Position numbers and translations under genes: made by a program. 15,635 nt of DNA. Origin: UBA2093 sp049454855 (GTDB lineage: Bacteria; Actinomycetota; Acidimicrobiia; Acidimicrobiales; Ilumatobacteraceae). The number at the start of each line of letters is the position of its first letter. Position 1 is the first letter of the stretch. Where the stretch lies: assembly GCA_049454855.1 (NCBI GenBank), contig JBMUAQ010000040.1, forward strand, positions 1 through 15,635, given 5' to 3'. The notes below the pieces were generated by a model. It made no database searches. It was given only the letters and a program-made list of their open reading frames with translations, and was not told where the DNA came from. Of this stretch, positions 1 through 6,328 are shown in pieces.

Positions 1-62
1 CCCCCCCCCGGCCCCTCTGCCGTTCACCGGCACGCACAGCGGGCCGGTGAGAGACTTGCCCC

Positions 63-1442
63 ATGTCAAGGCTGCAGATCGTGAACCCCGCCACCGGCGA
101 GACCGTGGGTGACGCCCCCAACCACACGGTGGAGGAGTGCCTTGCCGCAGTCGAGCGGGCGCACCTCATGTTCAGCTCATGGCGCACGGTGGCACCGCGC
201 GAGCGGGGCGAGATGCTGCGCCGTGCCTTCGCGATCATGATGGACGAGCAGGAGGAACTCGCGCGTCTCATCGTGCGGGAGAACGGCAAGATCCTCGCCG
301 ACGCGCGCGCCGAGGTTGCGTACGCAGCCGAGTTCTTCCGCTGGTTCAGTGAGGAGGCCGTGCGCATCGACGGTGACCTGCGCCGCGCCCCGAACGGCCA
401 GTACTGGCTGGCGGTCACGCGTGAGCCCGTGGGCCCCGCACTGTGCATCACACCGTGGAACTTCCCCGCGGCAATGGCCACCCGCACGTGCGGGCCCGCA
501 CGCGCGGGGGGCGGCAGGGGGGTGCTGACGGCCGCCGGCGAGACGCCGCTCACTGCGTATGCCATCGCCGATGTGCTGCGTCGCGCCGGGGTTCCCGACG
601 GCGTGGTGAACGTGGTGACCCCCGTGCCGCCGGGCGAGGCGGTGGAGGCGATGCTGGCGTCGGGGGAGATCCGCAAGCTGTCGTTCACCGGCAGCACCCG
701 CGTGGGGTCGGTGCTGCTCAAGCAGGCGGCCGACCGCATCATCAACTGCTCGATGGAGCTGGGCGGCAACGCACCGTTCGTGGTGTGCGACGACGCCGAC
801 GTCGCGGCCGCGGTCGACGGCGCGATGCTCGCCAAGATGCGCAACGGCGGTGCCGCATGCACGGCCGCCAACCGCTTCTACGTGCACCGGGCCGTGGCTG
901 ATGAGTTCACCGGACGACTCGTGGAGCGCATGTCGGCACTCCGCGTCGGTGACGGCCTCTCCGACGGTACGGGTCTCGGGCCGCTCGTGAGCGAGGCCCA
1001 GCAGCAGCGTGTCGCGGGTCTGGTGCAGCGGGCGGTGGCCGCGGGTGCGCGGGTGGCCTGCGGCGGCAGGGCGACCCCGGCCCCGATGCACGGCTACGAG
1101 GCCACGGTGCTCACTGACGTCACGCCCGACAACCCGGTGCTGGCCGAGGAAATCTTCGGCCCGGTGGCCCCGGTGGTGGTGGTCGACGACATCGAGACAT
1201 CGATGCACCTGCTGAACGGGGTGGACCACGGCCTCGTGTCGTACGTGTACACCCGCGATGCCGGCAGGGGCATGCGCATCGCGTCGGCCCTCGAGACCGG
1301 CATGGTGGGCCTGAACCGCGGGCTGGTGAGCGACCCCGCCGCGCCGTTCGGGGGAGTGAAGCAGTCGGGCATCGGCCGGGAGGGGGCCCACGACGGCCTG
1401 CTCGAGTTCTGCGAGACGAAGTACGTGGCGACGCAGTGGTGA
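63..1442 (+). CDS. NAD(P)-dependent aldehyde dehydrogenase, succinate-semialdehyde dehydrogenase-like, with divergent cofactor-binding block
   Basis: The 459-residue protein spans a complete aldehyde dehydrogenase fold and would oxidise an aldehyde (probably succinate semialdehyde) to the acid in the cytoplasm. Visible motifs are the TPWNFP oxyanion Asn133, MELGGN with general base Glu232, catalytic Cys266 in GGAACTAANRF (34 residues after the Glu, as in the family), EEIFGPV and the C-terminal NRGLVSDPAAPFGGVKQSG segment typical of succinate-semialdehyde enzymes. The oddity is residues 142-157. The family normally reads close to KIGPALAAGCTVVLKP there, but here the stretch is RCG-rich and the cofactor-binding Lys is Thr156. 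The frame is intact on both sides. The ATG at 63 follows AGACTTG, with no clear Shine-Dalgarno. The gene converges on the DUF3500 gene with 13 bp between stops. Family assignment is firm; substrate and activity are uncertain. Confidence 0.9.
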   Translation: MSRLQIVNPATGETVGDAPNHTVEECLAAVERAHLMFSSWRTVAPRERGEMLRRAFAIMMDEQEELARLIVRENGKILADARAEVAYAAEFFRWFSEEAVRIDGDLRRAPNGQYWLAVTREPVGPALCITPWNFPAAMATRTCGPARAGGGRGVLTAAGETPLTAYAIADVLRRAGVPDGVVNVVTPVPPGEAVEAMLASGEIRKLSFTGSTRVGSVLLKQAADRIINCSMELGGNAPFVVCDDADVAAAVDGAMLAKMRNGGAACTAANRFYVHRAVADEFTGRLVERMSALRVGDGLSDGTGLGPLVSEAQQQRVAGLVQRAVAAGARVACGGRATPAPMHGYEATVLTDVTPDNPVLAEEIFGPVAPVVVVDDIETSMHLLNGVDHGLVSYVYTRDAGRGMRIASALETGMVGLNRGLVSDPAAPFGGVKQSGIGREGAHDGLLEFCETKYVATQW

Positions 1443-1455
1443 GCCGGTGGCTCGG

Positions 1456-2565
1456 TCAGTGCCCGACTCGGCGGTGCACGCCGAGCGCATCGCCGCCGAA
1501 GTCATTCACAGGGTCACGCCACACCGTGTGCACGTGGTTCCCGTCCCGCGTGGTGTTGTCGTACTCGGCGAGCAACCGCGGGCCCTGCACGCGGTAGTAG
1601 TGCGGTCGGTTGCGCTCGACTGGGCCCGCCCAGGCAAAGTGAAGATCGTCGAACGTGGCGTTCACCCTTGACCACTCGGCTTCCGCCACATCGTCACGAG
1701 CACGGTCGAGGTAGGTGGCGAGGAGATCGCGGAGGACCGAACGTTGGGGTTCGTTCATCAGCGCGGCCGGGAGTCCCTTCGGCACGGTGGTCCATTCGAC
1801 TGACTCGAGGTGCGGGCTGCCGAGGCCTATCTTTGCCTCTTCGTCATCCTGGATCTTCTCGACCAGATCTTTCAGTTCCCCGGTGAACTCATCGCGCCAT
1901 ACTTTCGCGAGCCGGAGCGGGCGGTCACCGTCGTTGAGAACTGCACGGTTTGCCCCCACCAGGTCAACTGGCGGCACGTCCGACACGATTGCCGTCGATC
2001 GTTGGCTCTCGTCGAATGATTCCAGGAGGTCACGGGCGATGTCCTCGCACGCCGCAAGCGGTGCGAGCAAGTGGCCCCCGAGCAGCGTCGCACGGGCGGG
2101 ATCGGCGCCGAGGAAGCACGGGGTCGACGACAGCACCTCGCCCCCGCGCACAGTGATGTTGATCGACACATGGTGTCCACCCAGTCGCCACCCCCACTCG
2201 TCCGACCCGGGGTTGCCGAACACCCGCCAGTAGTAGCGCTGCGGGTCCCGTCCGCGCGGGTGACCCCACGACGCAACCCATCTCTCGAGGTGGTCGAGGA
2301 CGTTCTCGAGCCCCATGATGGTCGATACCGTCACGTACGCCGCCGGCGACAGTGCGCTTCCGATGAGCCTCATCATCAGCCTCGTCTGCGCCGGGGCGAG
2401 GGAATGGAGCGTGACCCCACCGTGGTCCGTGGGTGTGTAGAACCAGCGCAGACGTTCCTCGTATGACGGGAACGGCCACTGTGCGGTGCGCCGCTGGTCA
2501 CCGTTCAGGGACGCCAGCAGTTCCGAGGCGATCCCCGACATCTCGCGCGCGGCAAGTGCGGTCAC
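1456..2565 (-). CDS. DUF3500 family protein
   Basis: This 369-residue protein matches the DUF3500 family, whose function is not established. Family-like landmarks are WFYTPTDHGGVTLHSL near residues 41-56, ALSPAAYVTVSTIMGLE near 71-87, YYWRVFGNPGSDEWGWRLGGHHVSINITV near 111-139 (shown only to locate the His131-His132 pair), FLGADPA near 151-157, and a C-terminal NHVHTVWRDPVNDFG block starting at residue 343. The conserved His pairs suggest metal or substrate binding, but that is inference. No signal peptide or membrane segment is apparent. The start codon is GTG, sharing four bases (GTGA) with the stop of the upstream monooxygenase gene, so the two are almost certainly translationally coupled. 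It is the last gene of a three-gene minus-strand operon. Length is within the usual range for the family. Confidence 0.85.
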   Translation of the reverse strand: MTALAAREMSGIASELLASLNGDQRRTAQWPFPSYEERLRWFYTPTDHGGVTLHSLAPAQTRLMMRLIGSALSPAAYVTVSTIMGLENVLDHLERWVASWGHPRGRDPQRYYWRVFGNPGSDEWGWRLGGHHVSINITVRGGEVLSSTPCFLGADPARATLLGGHLLAPLAACEDIARDLLESFDESQRSTAIVSDVPPVDLVGANRAVLNDGDRPLRLAKVWRDEFTGELKDLVEKIQDDEEAKIGLGSPHLESVEWTTVPKGLPAALMNEPQRSVLRDLLATYLDRARDDVAEAEWSRVNATFDDLHFAWAGPVERNRPHYYRVQGPRLLAEYDNTTRDGNHVHTVWRDPVNDFGGDALGVHRRVGH

Positions 2566-3755
2566 GAGCCCGGGCCCCTCAGCCCGAAGATGAGATCGGG
2601 GTCACCGGGCGTCCAGTTGCAGTCGACCTGGGAGCGACGGCCGATTCTCTCGGTGCGCTCGATGAGCTGACGGCCCACGGGAATCTGGCTCGCCTCGTAC
2701 TCCGCCAGTGCATCGGTCACGGTGTGACCTGACGCCGCGGCGGAGCGCAACGCGCCGGCGAGCGCCCACGCGTCGTCGGCGGCCTTGGCAGTGCCGGCCG
2801 CAGCGTGCGGTCTGCCGAGAAAAGCCGCATCACCCAGCAGACATGTGCGTCCGAAAGCCATTCTCGGGATGTCCAGGTCGTAGACGACCTGGATGAAGGG
2901 CTGCTCGGTACTGCAGACCACCTCGGCGACCGCCGTCGGCAGACGCGCTGCCGCGTGCTCCCGCATCTCGGCGACATGATGCGCCGCAACCGCGCCGGGA
3001 GGCACCGACACATCCCTGCGAGTGCCTTCGGCATCGGTGAGAAGGTCCTCGAGGTCCCCGCCGGTCGAGTAGTTGCGGTACCACACGTAGTTGACGAGCC
3101 GGGACCCGGGCGAGGTCGCGCCGTCGAGCCCCGGGATCGGGTACACGAGGATGTGGCTGTTTGCGTACACGTGGTAGGTGATTGCATCTGACAGTGCGGC
3201 ACCTGTGACGGGCGACAGCTCCGATTCGTGCACCATCCCGCGCCATGCCACGTAGCCCGCATACCGCGGGTGCACCCCTGGCAGGAGCCGTGAGCGCGCG
3301 AGCGAGTTGACACCGTCAGCGAAAACGGCGAGATCAGCGTCGATTCGATGTCCGTTCGCAAACTCAATCTCCACGACATCGCCGGTGTCCCGCCAGTCGG
3401 TCATCTCGTGATTGAGGTGGTAGTCGCCCGGCTTCACGCACGTGAGCAACTGTCGGTACACCGCGTTCCAGCTGGAGAACCTGTAGGCATGAGCGGACTC
3501 GTGCGCCACCGCGCCGTCGCGTGCGAGATGGCGTATCCGTGACGTGGCAACCGAGAACTCGTCGAGGTCGACACCTGCGACGTCCACGAGGTATCTCGCC
3601 GTCTCGGGCAGGAGGCCGATGCCCGCACCTCGTTGGGTCAACTCATGGGGCGAACGCTCCCAGACCGACACCTCCACATCGAGACCCGGCATGTCGCGCA
3701 GGACGAGCGACGCAGTGAGACCCCCGACAGAGCCGCCGACAACGGCGACGTGCAC
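2562..3755 (-). CDS. FAD-dependent aromatic monooxygenase, 2,6-dihydroxypyridine 3-monooxygenase-like
   Basis: This is a group A flavoprotein hydroxylase of 397 residues. The N-terminal dinucleotide-binding motif is GGSVGG at about residues 7-12, the ribose-binding acid is in VWERS, and the second FAD motif is LLGDAAF with Gly-Asp at 308-309, followed by RPHAAAGTAKAADDAWALA. The NYVWYRNY segment and the PRMAFGRTCLLGDAAFLGRPH block resemble the dihydroxypyridine hydroxylase of nicotine-degrading Arthrobacter. An NAD(P)H-dependent ring hydroxylation is therefore likely, but the natural substrate is unknown. I chose the GTG at 3755 because it puts the Rossmann strand at the extreme N-terminus, follows an AGGGA ribosome-binding site and lies 13 bp after the stop of the upstream gene. 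The longer ATG at 3863 would overlap that gene and adds an unstructured Ser/Arg-rich extension. It overlaps the DUF3500 start by 4 nt. Confidence 0.9.
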   Translation of the reverse strand: MHVAVVGGSVGGLTASLVLRDMPGLDVEVSVWERSPHELTQRGAGIGLLPETARYLVDVAGVDLDEFSVATSRIRHLARDGAVAHESAHAYRFSSWNAVYRQLLTCVKPGDYHLNHEMTDWRDTGDVVEIEFANGHRIDADLAVFADGVNSLARSRLLPGVHPRYAGYVAWRGMVHESELSPVTGAALSDAITYHVYANSHILVYPIPGLDGATSPGSRLVNYVWYRNYSTGGDLEDLLTDAEGTRRDVSVPPGAVAAHHVAEMREHAAARLPTAVAEVVCSTEQPFIQVVYDLDIPRMAFGRTCLLGDAAFLGRPHAAAGTAKAADDAWALAGALRSAAASGHTVTDALAEYEASQIPVGRQLIERTERIGRRSQVDCNWTPGDPDLIFGLRGPGS

Positions 3756-3768
3756 TGCGGTGCTGTCC

Positions 3769-4290
3769 CTAGGGCTGGCCGAACGTGGCGATGGAGTCCA
3801 CTCGGCAGACGAACAGCACCCGGCGTTCATCGAACGACGGGTCCCGGAGACCGTAGGTGTCACCCTGCCCGATGTACTTGCGCCATATCTTGTTCAGCTG
3901 CTCCGTCACGGATGCGCCCTCTTTGGGGTCATCCTCCGAGATCTCGCGCTCCACGGTGACCTTCATGGAGATCCAGTGGTACATGTTCTCAGGGTTCATG
4001 ATGAGCAATGTGACCTGCGGGTTCTTGCGGATCCAGCCTGTCTTCTTGCGGTGGGCAGCAACGTTGATCAGAACCTTGTCACCGGCGTAGTCGAACCACA
4101 TGGTGGTGAGATTCGGGCGCCCGTCACCTCCGATGACTGCCATCGTGCACGCATACGGCTTGTCGAGAAGCATCCGATATGCGGGGTCGAGATCCTCGAG
4201 CGACGAGACCTTGGTCCGTTCACCAACCCCGAACTGCCCCTCCTGGAGACCGTTCGCCACGTCCTTGAACTTCGAGAGTTTGATTGCCAT
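3769..4290 (-). CDS. Pyridoxamine 5'-phosphate oxidase-fold (FMN/F420 split-barrel) protein
   Basis: This 173-residue protein has the split beta-barrel of the pyridoxamine-phosphate-oxidase/flavin-deazaflavin oxidoreductase superfamily. Typical features are YACTMAVIGGDGRPNLTTMWFDY, then KVLINVAAHRKKTGWIRKNPQVTLLI, and a following WISMKVTVE strand. The His-Arg-Lys-Lys stretch is the expected cofactor-phosphate contact region. It could use FMN, F420 or another flavin; the sequence alone does not decide. The ATG at 4290 is preceded by a strong Shine-Dalgarno (AGGAAGGAAA, about 6 nt upstream), so a longer in-frame start at 4704 is rejected. It is the first gene of the operon with the FAD monooxygenase and DUF3500 protein, and might supply reduced flavin or reduce an intermediate. 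That role is inference. Confidence 0.88.
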   Translation of the reverse strand: MAIKLSKFKDVANGLQEGQFGVGERTKVSSLEDLDPAYRMLLDKPYACTMAVIGGDGRPNLTTMWFDYAGDKVLINVAAHRKKTGWIRKNPQVTLLIMNPENMYHWISMKVTVEREISEDDPKEGASVTEQLNKIWRKYIGQGDTYGLRDPSFDERRVLFVCRVDSIATFGQP

Positions 4291-4405
4291 GTCGGTTTCC
4301 TTCCTGCGGTCAACTGACCTCTCGAACCGTACCATCGGCTCGAGAGGAGCCGTGCCGTCATGCGACGGCCCGAGCCGGGAAGAGGTGCTTGGTACCATCA
4401 ACTCC
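4291..4405. promoter_or_regulatory. Divergent intergenic control region
   Basis: This 115 bp region separates the start of the minus-strand flavoprotein operon from the plus-strand NUDIX-like gene. It holds two short perfect hairpins, CGGCTC-GAGAG-GAGCCG at 4336-4352 and CCGTC-ATGC-GACGG at 4355-4368, plus a small dyad GGTCA-AC-TGACC at 4308-4319 beside the operon ribosome-binding site. A TACCAT box at 4393-4398 is the probable -10 of the NUDIX-like gene. No convincing -35 is visible for either direction. Function of the dyads is unknown. Confidence 0.45.
4393..4398 (+). promoter_or_regulatory. Probable -10 box of a leaderless transcript (NUDIX-like gene)
   Basis: TACCAT lies exactly 7 nt before the ATG at 4406, with no Shine-Dalgarno at a usable distance. 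Transcription is therefore predicted to begin at or next to the start codon. Confidence 0.5.
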
Positions 4406-4942
4406 ATGAGCGAGCAGACCGACACCCAGCACGCGTGGCTCAACCCGGAGGACCTCCAGGCCGTGCGCAACCAGGTGCCGCTGGTGTACGTGGATGCCGT
4501 GCCCGTGCGCACCGACCATGACGGCACGGTCACCCATGTCGGCATGCTGCTGCGCCAGGCCGCCGACGGCACCATCAGCCGCATGGTGGTGTCGGGCCGG
4601 GTGATGCTGAACGAGCGCATCCGCGACGCCCTCATGCGCCATCTGGAGAAGGACCTCGGCCCCATGGCCTTCCCCCGCATCCCGCCCGAGCCGGCCCCGT
4701 TCACCGTGGTGGAGTACTTCCAGGACCCCTCCGTGTCGGGCTTCTACGACCCCCGCCACCACGCCGTGAGCCTGGCGTTCGTGGTGCCGGTCACCGGTGA
4801 GTGCCACCCCACCCAGCAGGCACTCGACCTCGCATGGTTCACGCCCGAGCAGGCGGTGAGCCCCGAGGTGATCCGCGAGATGACGAGCGGTCACGACCGT
4901 CTCATCCGTCTCGCGCTCGCTTCCGTCGGCCAGCTTCCCTGA
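4406..4942 (+). CDS. DUF4916 / NUDIX-like hydrolase family protein
   Basis: This 178-residue cytoplasmic protein matches the actinobacterial DUF4916 family. Characteristic stretches are VPLVYVDAVPVR (24-35), GTISRMVVSGRVMLNERIRDAL (55-76), FTVVEYFQDP (99-108), DPRHHAVSLAFVVPVTG (115-131) and the closing DLAWFTPEQA. A degenerate NUDIX box is visible: Gly64, Glu70, then RHLEKDLG at 78-85 in place of REUxEExG. Two of the usual metal-binding glutamates are thus missing, so pyrophosphohydrolase activity is doubtful; the fold is likely NUDIX but the substrate is unknown. The upstream open frame reaches 4100, but it overlaps the divergent flavoprotein gene and lacks family similarity. The ATG at 4406 gives the family N-terminus and fits the leaderless spacing from TACCAT. 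Confidence 0.85.
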   Translation: MSEQTDTQHAWLNPEDLQAVRNQVPLVYVDAVPVRTDHDGTVTHVGMLLRQAADGTISRMVVSGRVMLNERIRDALMRHLEKDLGPMAFPRIPPEPAPFTVVEYFQDPSVSGFYDPRHHAVSLAFVVPVTGECHPTQQALDLAWFTPEQAVSPEVIREMTSGHDRLIRLALASVGQLP

Positions 4943-5008
4943 GCGACGCCGCACACGCGCCGACGGAAAACCAACGCGTTGTGCCAGCGCGTGCAGTTGC
5001 TGCTCGCC

Positions 5009-5014
5009 TACGAT
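5009..5014 (+). promoter_or_regulatory. Probable -10 box of a leaderless transcript (DNA glycosylase gene)
   Basis: TACGAT sits 7 nt before the GTG at 5022, and there is no ribosome-binding site between them. A matching -35 is not obvious. Confidence 0.5.
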
Positions 5015-5021
5015 TCCTGCC

Positions 5022-5918
5022 GTGCCAGAGGGTGACACCATCCACCGTGCCGCAGCCGCGCTGCGCACCGCGCTCGTGGGCCGTGTGATCACCGGGTTCC
5101 AGGCGCCGCGCCTGGTCGGCCCCGGGCCGGGTCTCGGCAGCGCAGTGGAGTCCGTGGAGAGTCACGGCAAGAACCTCGAGATCACCTTCGACGACGGCAT
5201 CGTGCTGCACACCCACATGCGCATGACCGGTTCCTGGCACCTCTACCGGCCGGGAGAGAAGTGGCGCAAGCGCCGGCACCAGGCCCGTGTGGTCATCTCC
5301 ACCGGCGAGTGGATTGCCGTGTGCTTCAACGCGCCCGTGGTGGAGACGTGGCGCGTGCCCGACCGAAACCGCCACCCGCGCGCCGGCCGCCGCGGGCCCG
5401 ACCTCTGCTCACCCGAGGCCGACCTGCACGAGTGCGCGGCGCGCCTCTTCCACTACGACCGTCCCGACACCACCGTGGCCGAGGCGATGCTCGACCAGCG
5501 CGTGATGTGCGGGGTGGGCAACGTGTACCGCTGCGAGGTGCTGTGGGCGTGCGGAGTGCACCCGTGGGCGCCGGTGGGTTCGCTGCCGGAGTCCACGTGT
5601 CTCGACCTCGTTCTCACCGCAGCCGGTCAGTTGCGCTCGAACCTCACCTCACCCGCGCGCATCACCGCACCTGACGTGCCGGGCGGTCTCGCGGTGTACG
5701 GGCGCAACGGCCAGCGCTGCGTGCGCTGCGGTGACGTGGTGCGCCTCACCAAGCACGGCGAGATGGCACGGCTGCTCTACTGGTGCCCCGGCTGCCAGAC
5801 GGTCGGGGAGACATGGCCCACGCTGGATTCCTCCGATCCCGTGGCCCGTGCCACCGACCCCCACCCGGCCGCCAGCAGGTTCGTCTCCGACGTGCTGCGC
5901 CACCGCGACGCGAGCTGA
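5022..5918 (+). CDS. nei: Fpg/Nei family DNA glycosylase (endonuclease VIII-like)
   Basis: The 298-residue bifunctional glycosylase/AP lyase would excise oxidised bases from DNA. After the initiator it begins PEGDTIHR, with catalytic Pro2 and Glu3. The PEGDT form is characteristic of Nei rather than MutM (PELPE). Lys50 in SHGKNLEI is the conserved beta-clamp lysine, HMRMTGSWHLY follows, and the helix-two-turn-helix contains DQRVMCGVGNVYRCEVLW. The C-terminal zinc finger is complete: Cys233, Cys236, Cys255 and Cys258. The GTG start at 5022 is fixed because Pro must be residue 2. The 79 bp gap from the NUDIX-like gene contains the TACGAT box, so it probably has its own promoter. The end is convergent with the split-barrel gene, and both stops lie in one hairpin. 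The class is certain; assignment to a particular mycobacterial-type Nei subgroup is not made. Confidence 0.93.
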   Translation: MPEGDTIHRAAAALRTALVGRVITGFQAPRLVGPGPGLGSAVESVESHGKNLEITFDDGIVLHTHMRMTGSWHLYRPGEKWRKRRHQARVVISTGEWIAVCFNAPVVETWRVPDRNRHPRAGRRGPDLCSPEADLHECAARLFHYDRPDTTVAEAMLDQRVMCGVGNVYRCEVLWACGVHPWAPVGSLPESTCLDLVLTAAGQLRSNLTSPARITAPDVPGGLAVYGRNGQRCVRCGDVVRLTKHGEMARLLYWCPGCQTVGETWPTLDSSDPVARATDPHPAASRFVSDVLRHRDAS

Positions 5919-5931
5919 CGGTTCCCCGTCA
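5916..5931. terminator. Small bidirectional hairpin containing both convergent stop codons
   Basis: TGACGG-TTCC-CCGTCA is a perfect 6-bp stem with a 4-nt loop. Its left end is the TGA of the glycosylase and its right end is the reverse complement of the TGA of the convergent flavoprotein. No T-run follows on either strand, so termination strength is uncertain. Confidence 0.4.
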
Positions 5932-6318
5932 GGCGCGGCCCATGATGCGGTCGACCGCGATCTCCACGGCCACCCTGTCCGCACGCTCGCCGGGCTGGCG
6001 GTAGCGCGCCGCGTAACCGGCGACGGCGAGTGCGACCCTGCCAGGTTCGTCGGTGCCGGTCACGGTTCCCTCGAGCGTGAGCCAGCGGCCGCCGTCCACC
6101 TGGGACACCGCCGCGCGACCGCCGCGCAGGGCGTTGCGGTACTTCTGCGACGAGGCGAACGTGATGATGCGCACGGTGCGCGTGGTGTCGTCGTACGAGA
6201 ACCCCACCGGCACCACGTGCGGCGAGCCGTCGGCGCGGAACGTGGTGAGGGAGGCCAGGTGGTACTCGCGCAGGAACGCGAGCGCGTCTTCGCCGAGGGA
6301 ACCGGGCTGCAGGCTCAT
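5929..6318 (-). CDS. Pyridoxamine 5'-phosphate oxidase-fold protein, probable F420/FMN-binding (Rv1155-like)
   Basis: This is a compact 129-residue split-barrel protein. The core reads LAFLREYHLASLTTFRADGSPHVVPVGFSYD, then a RIITFASSQKYRNALRGGRAAVSQVDG strand-loop and WLTLEGTVTG. This layout, with a Ser-x-Lys-x-x-Asn cofactor loop, is that of the small mycobacterial-type enzymes that bind F420 or flavin. The ATG at 6318 gives the family start; a longer frame to 6372 would overlap the upstream permease and adds a Pro/Ser-rich tail. It begins 10 bp after the permease stop, so it probably belongs to the ABC operon, although no good ribosome-binding site is visible. A functional link to the transporter is not apparent. 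It is only distantly similar to the other split-barrel protein in the window. Confidence 0.87.
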   Translation of the reverse strand: MSLQPGSLGEDALAFLREYHLASLTTFRADGSPHVVPVGFSYDDTTRTVRIITFASSQKYRNALRGGRAAVSQVDGGRWLTLEGTVTGTDEPGRVALAVAGYAARYRQPGERADRVAVEIAVDRIMGRA

Positions 6319-6328
6319 CGCGGGCGGC

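Noticed and set aside
1..10. Run of C at the very start of the window
   Set aside because: Only nine bases at the window edge; no context to judge whether it is a real tract or an assembly end.
177..1505. 442-codon minus-strand open frame opposite the aldehyde dehydrogenase
   Set aside because: The plus strand encodes all catalytic motifs of the dehydrogenase; the antisense product is His/Arg-rich without any domain.
3756..3863. N-terminal extension of the FAD monooxygenase to an upstream ATG
   Set aside because: It would overlap the preceding flavoprotein gene and adds residues with no family match; the GTG at 3755 starts directly at the Rossmann strand.
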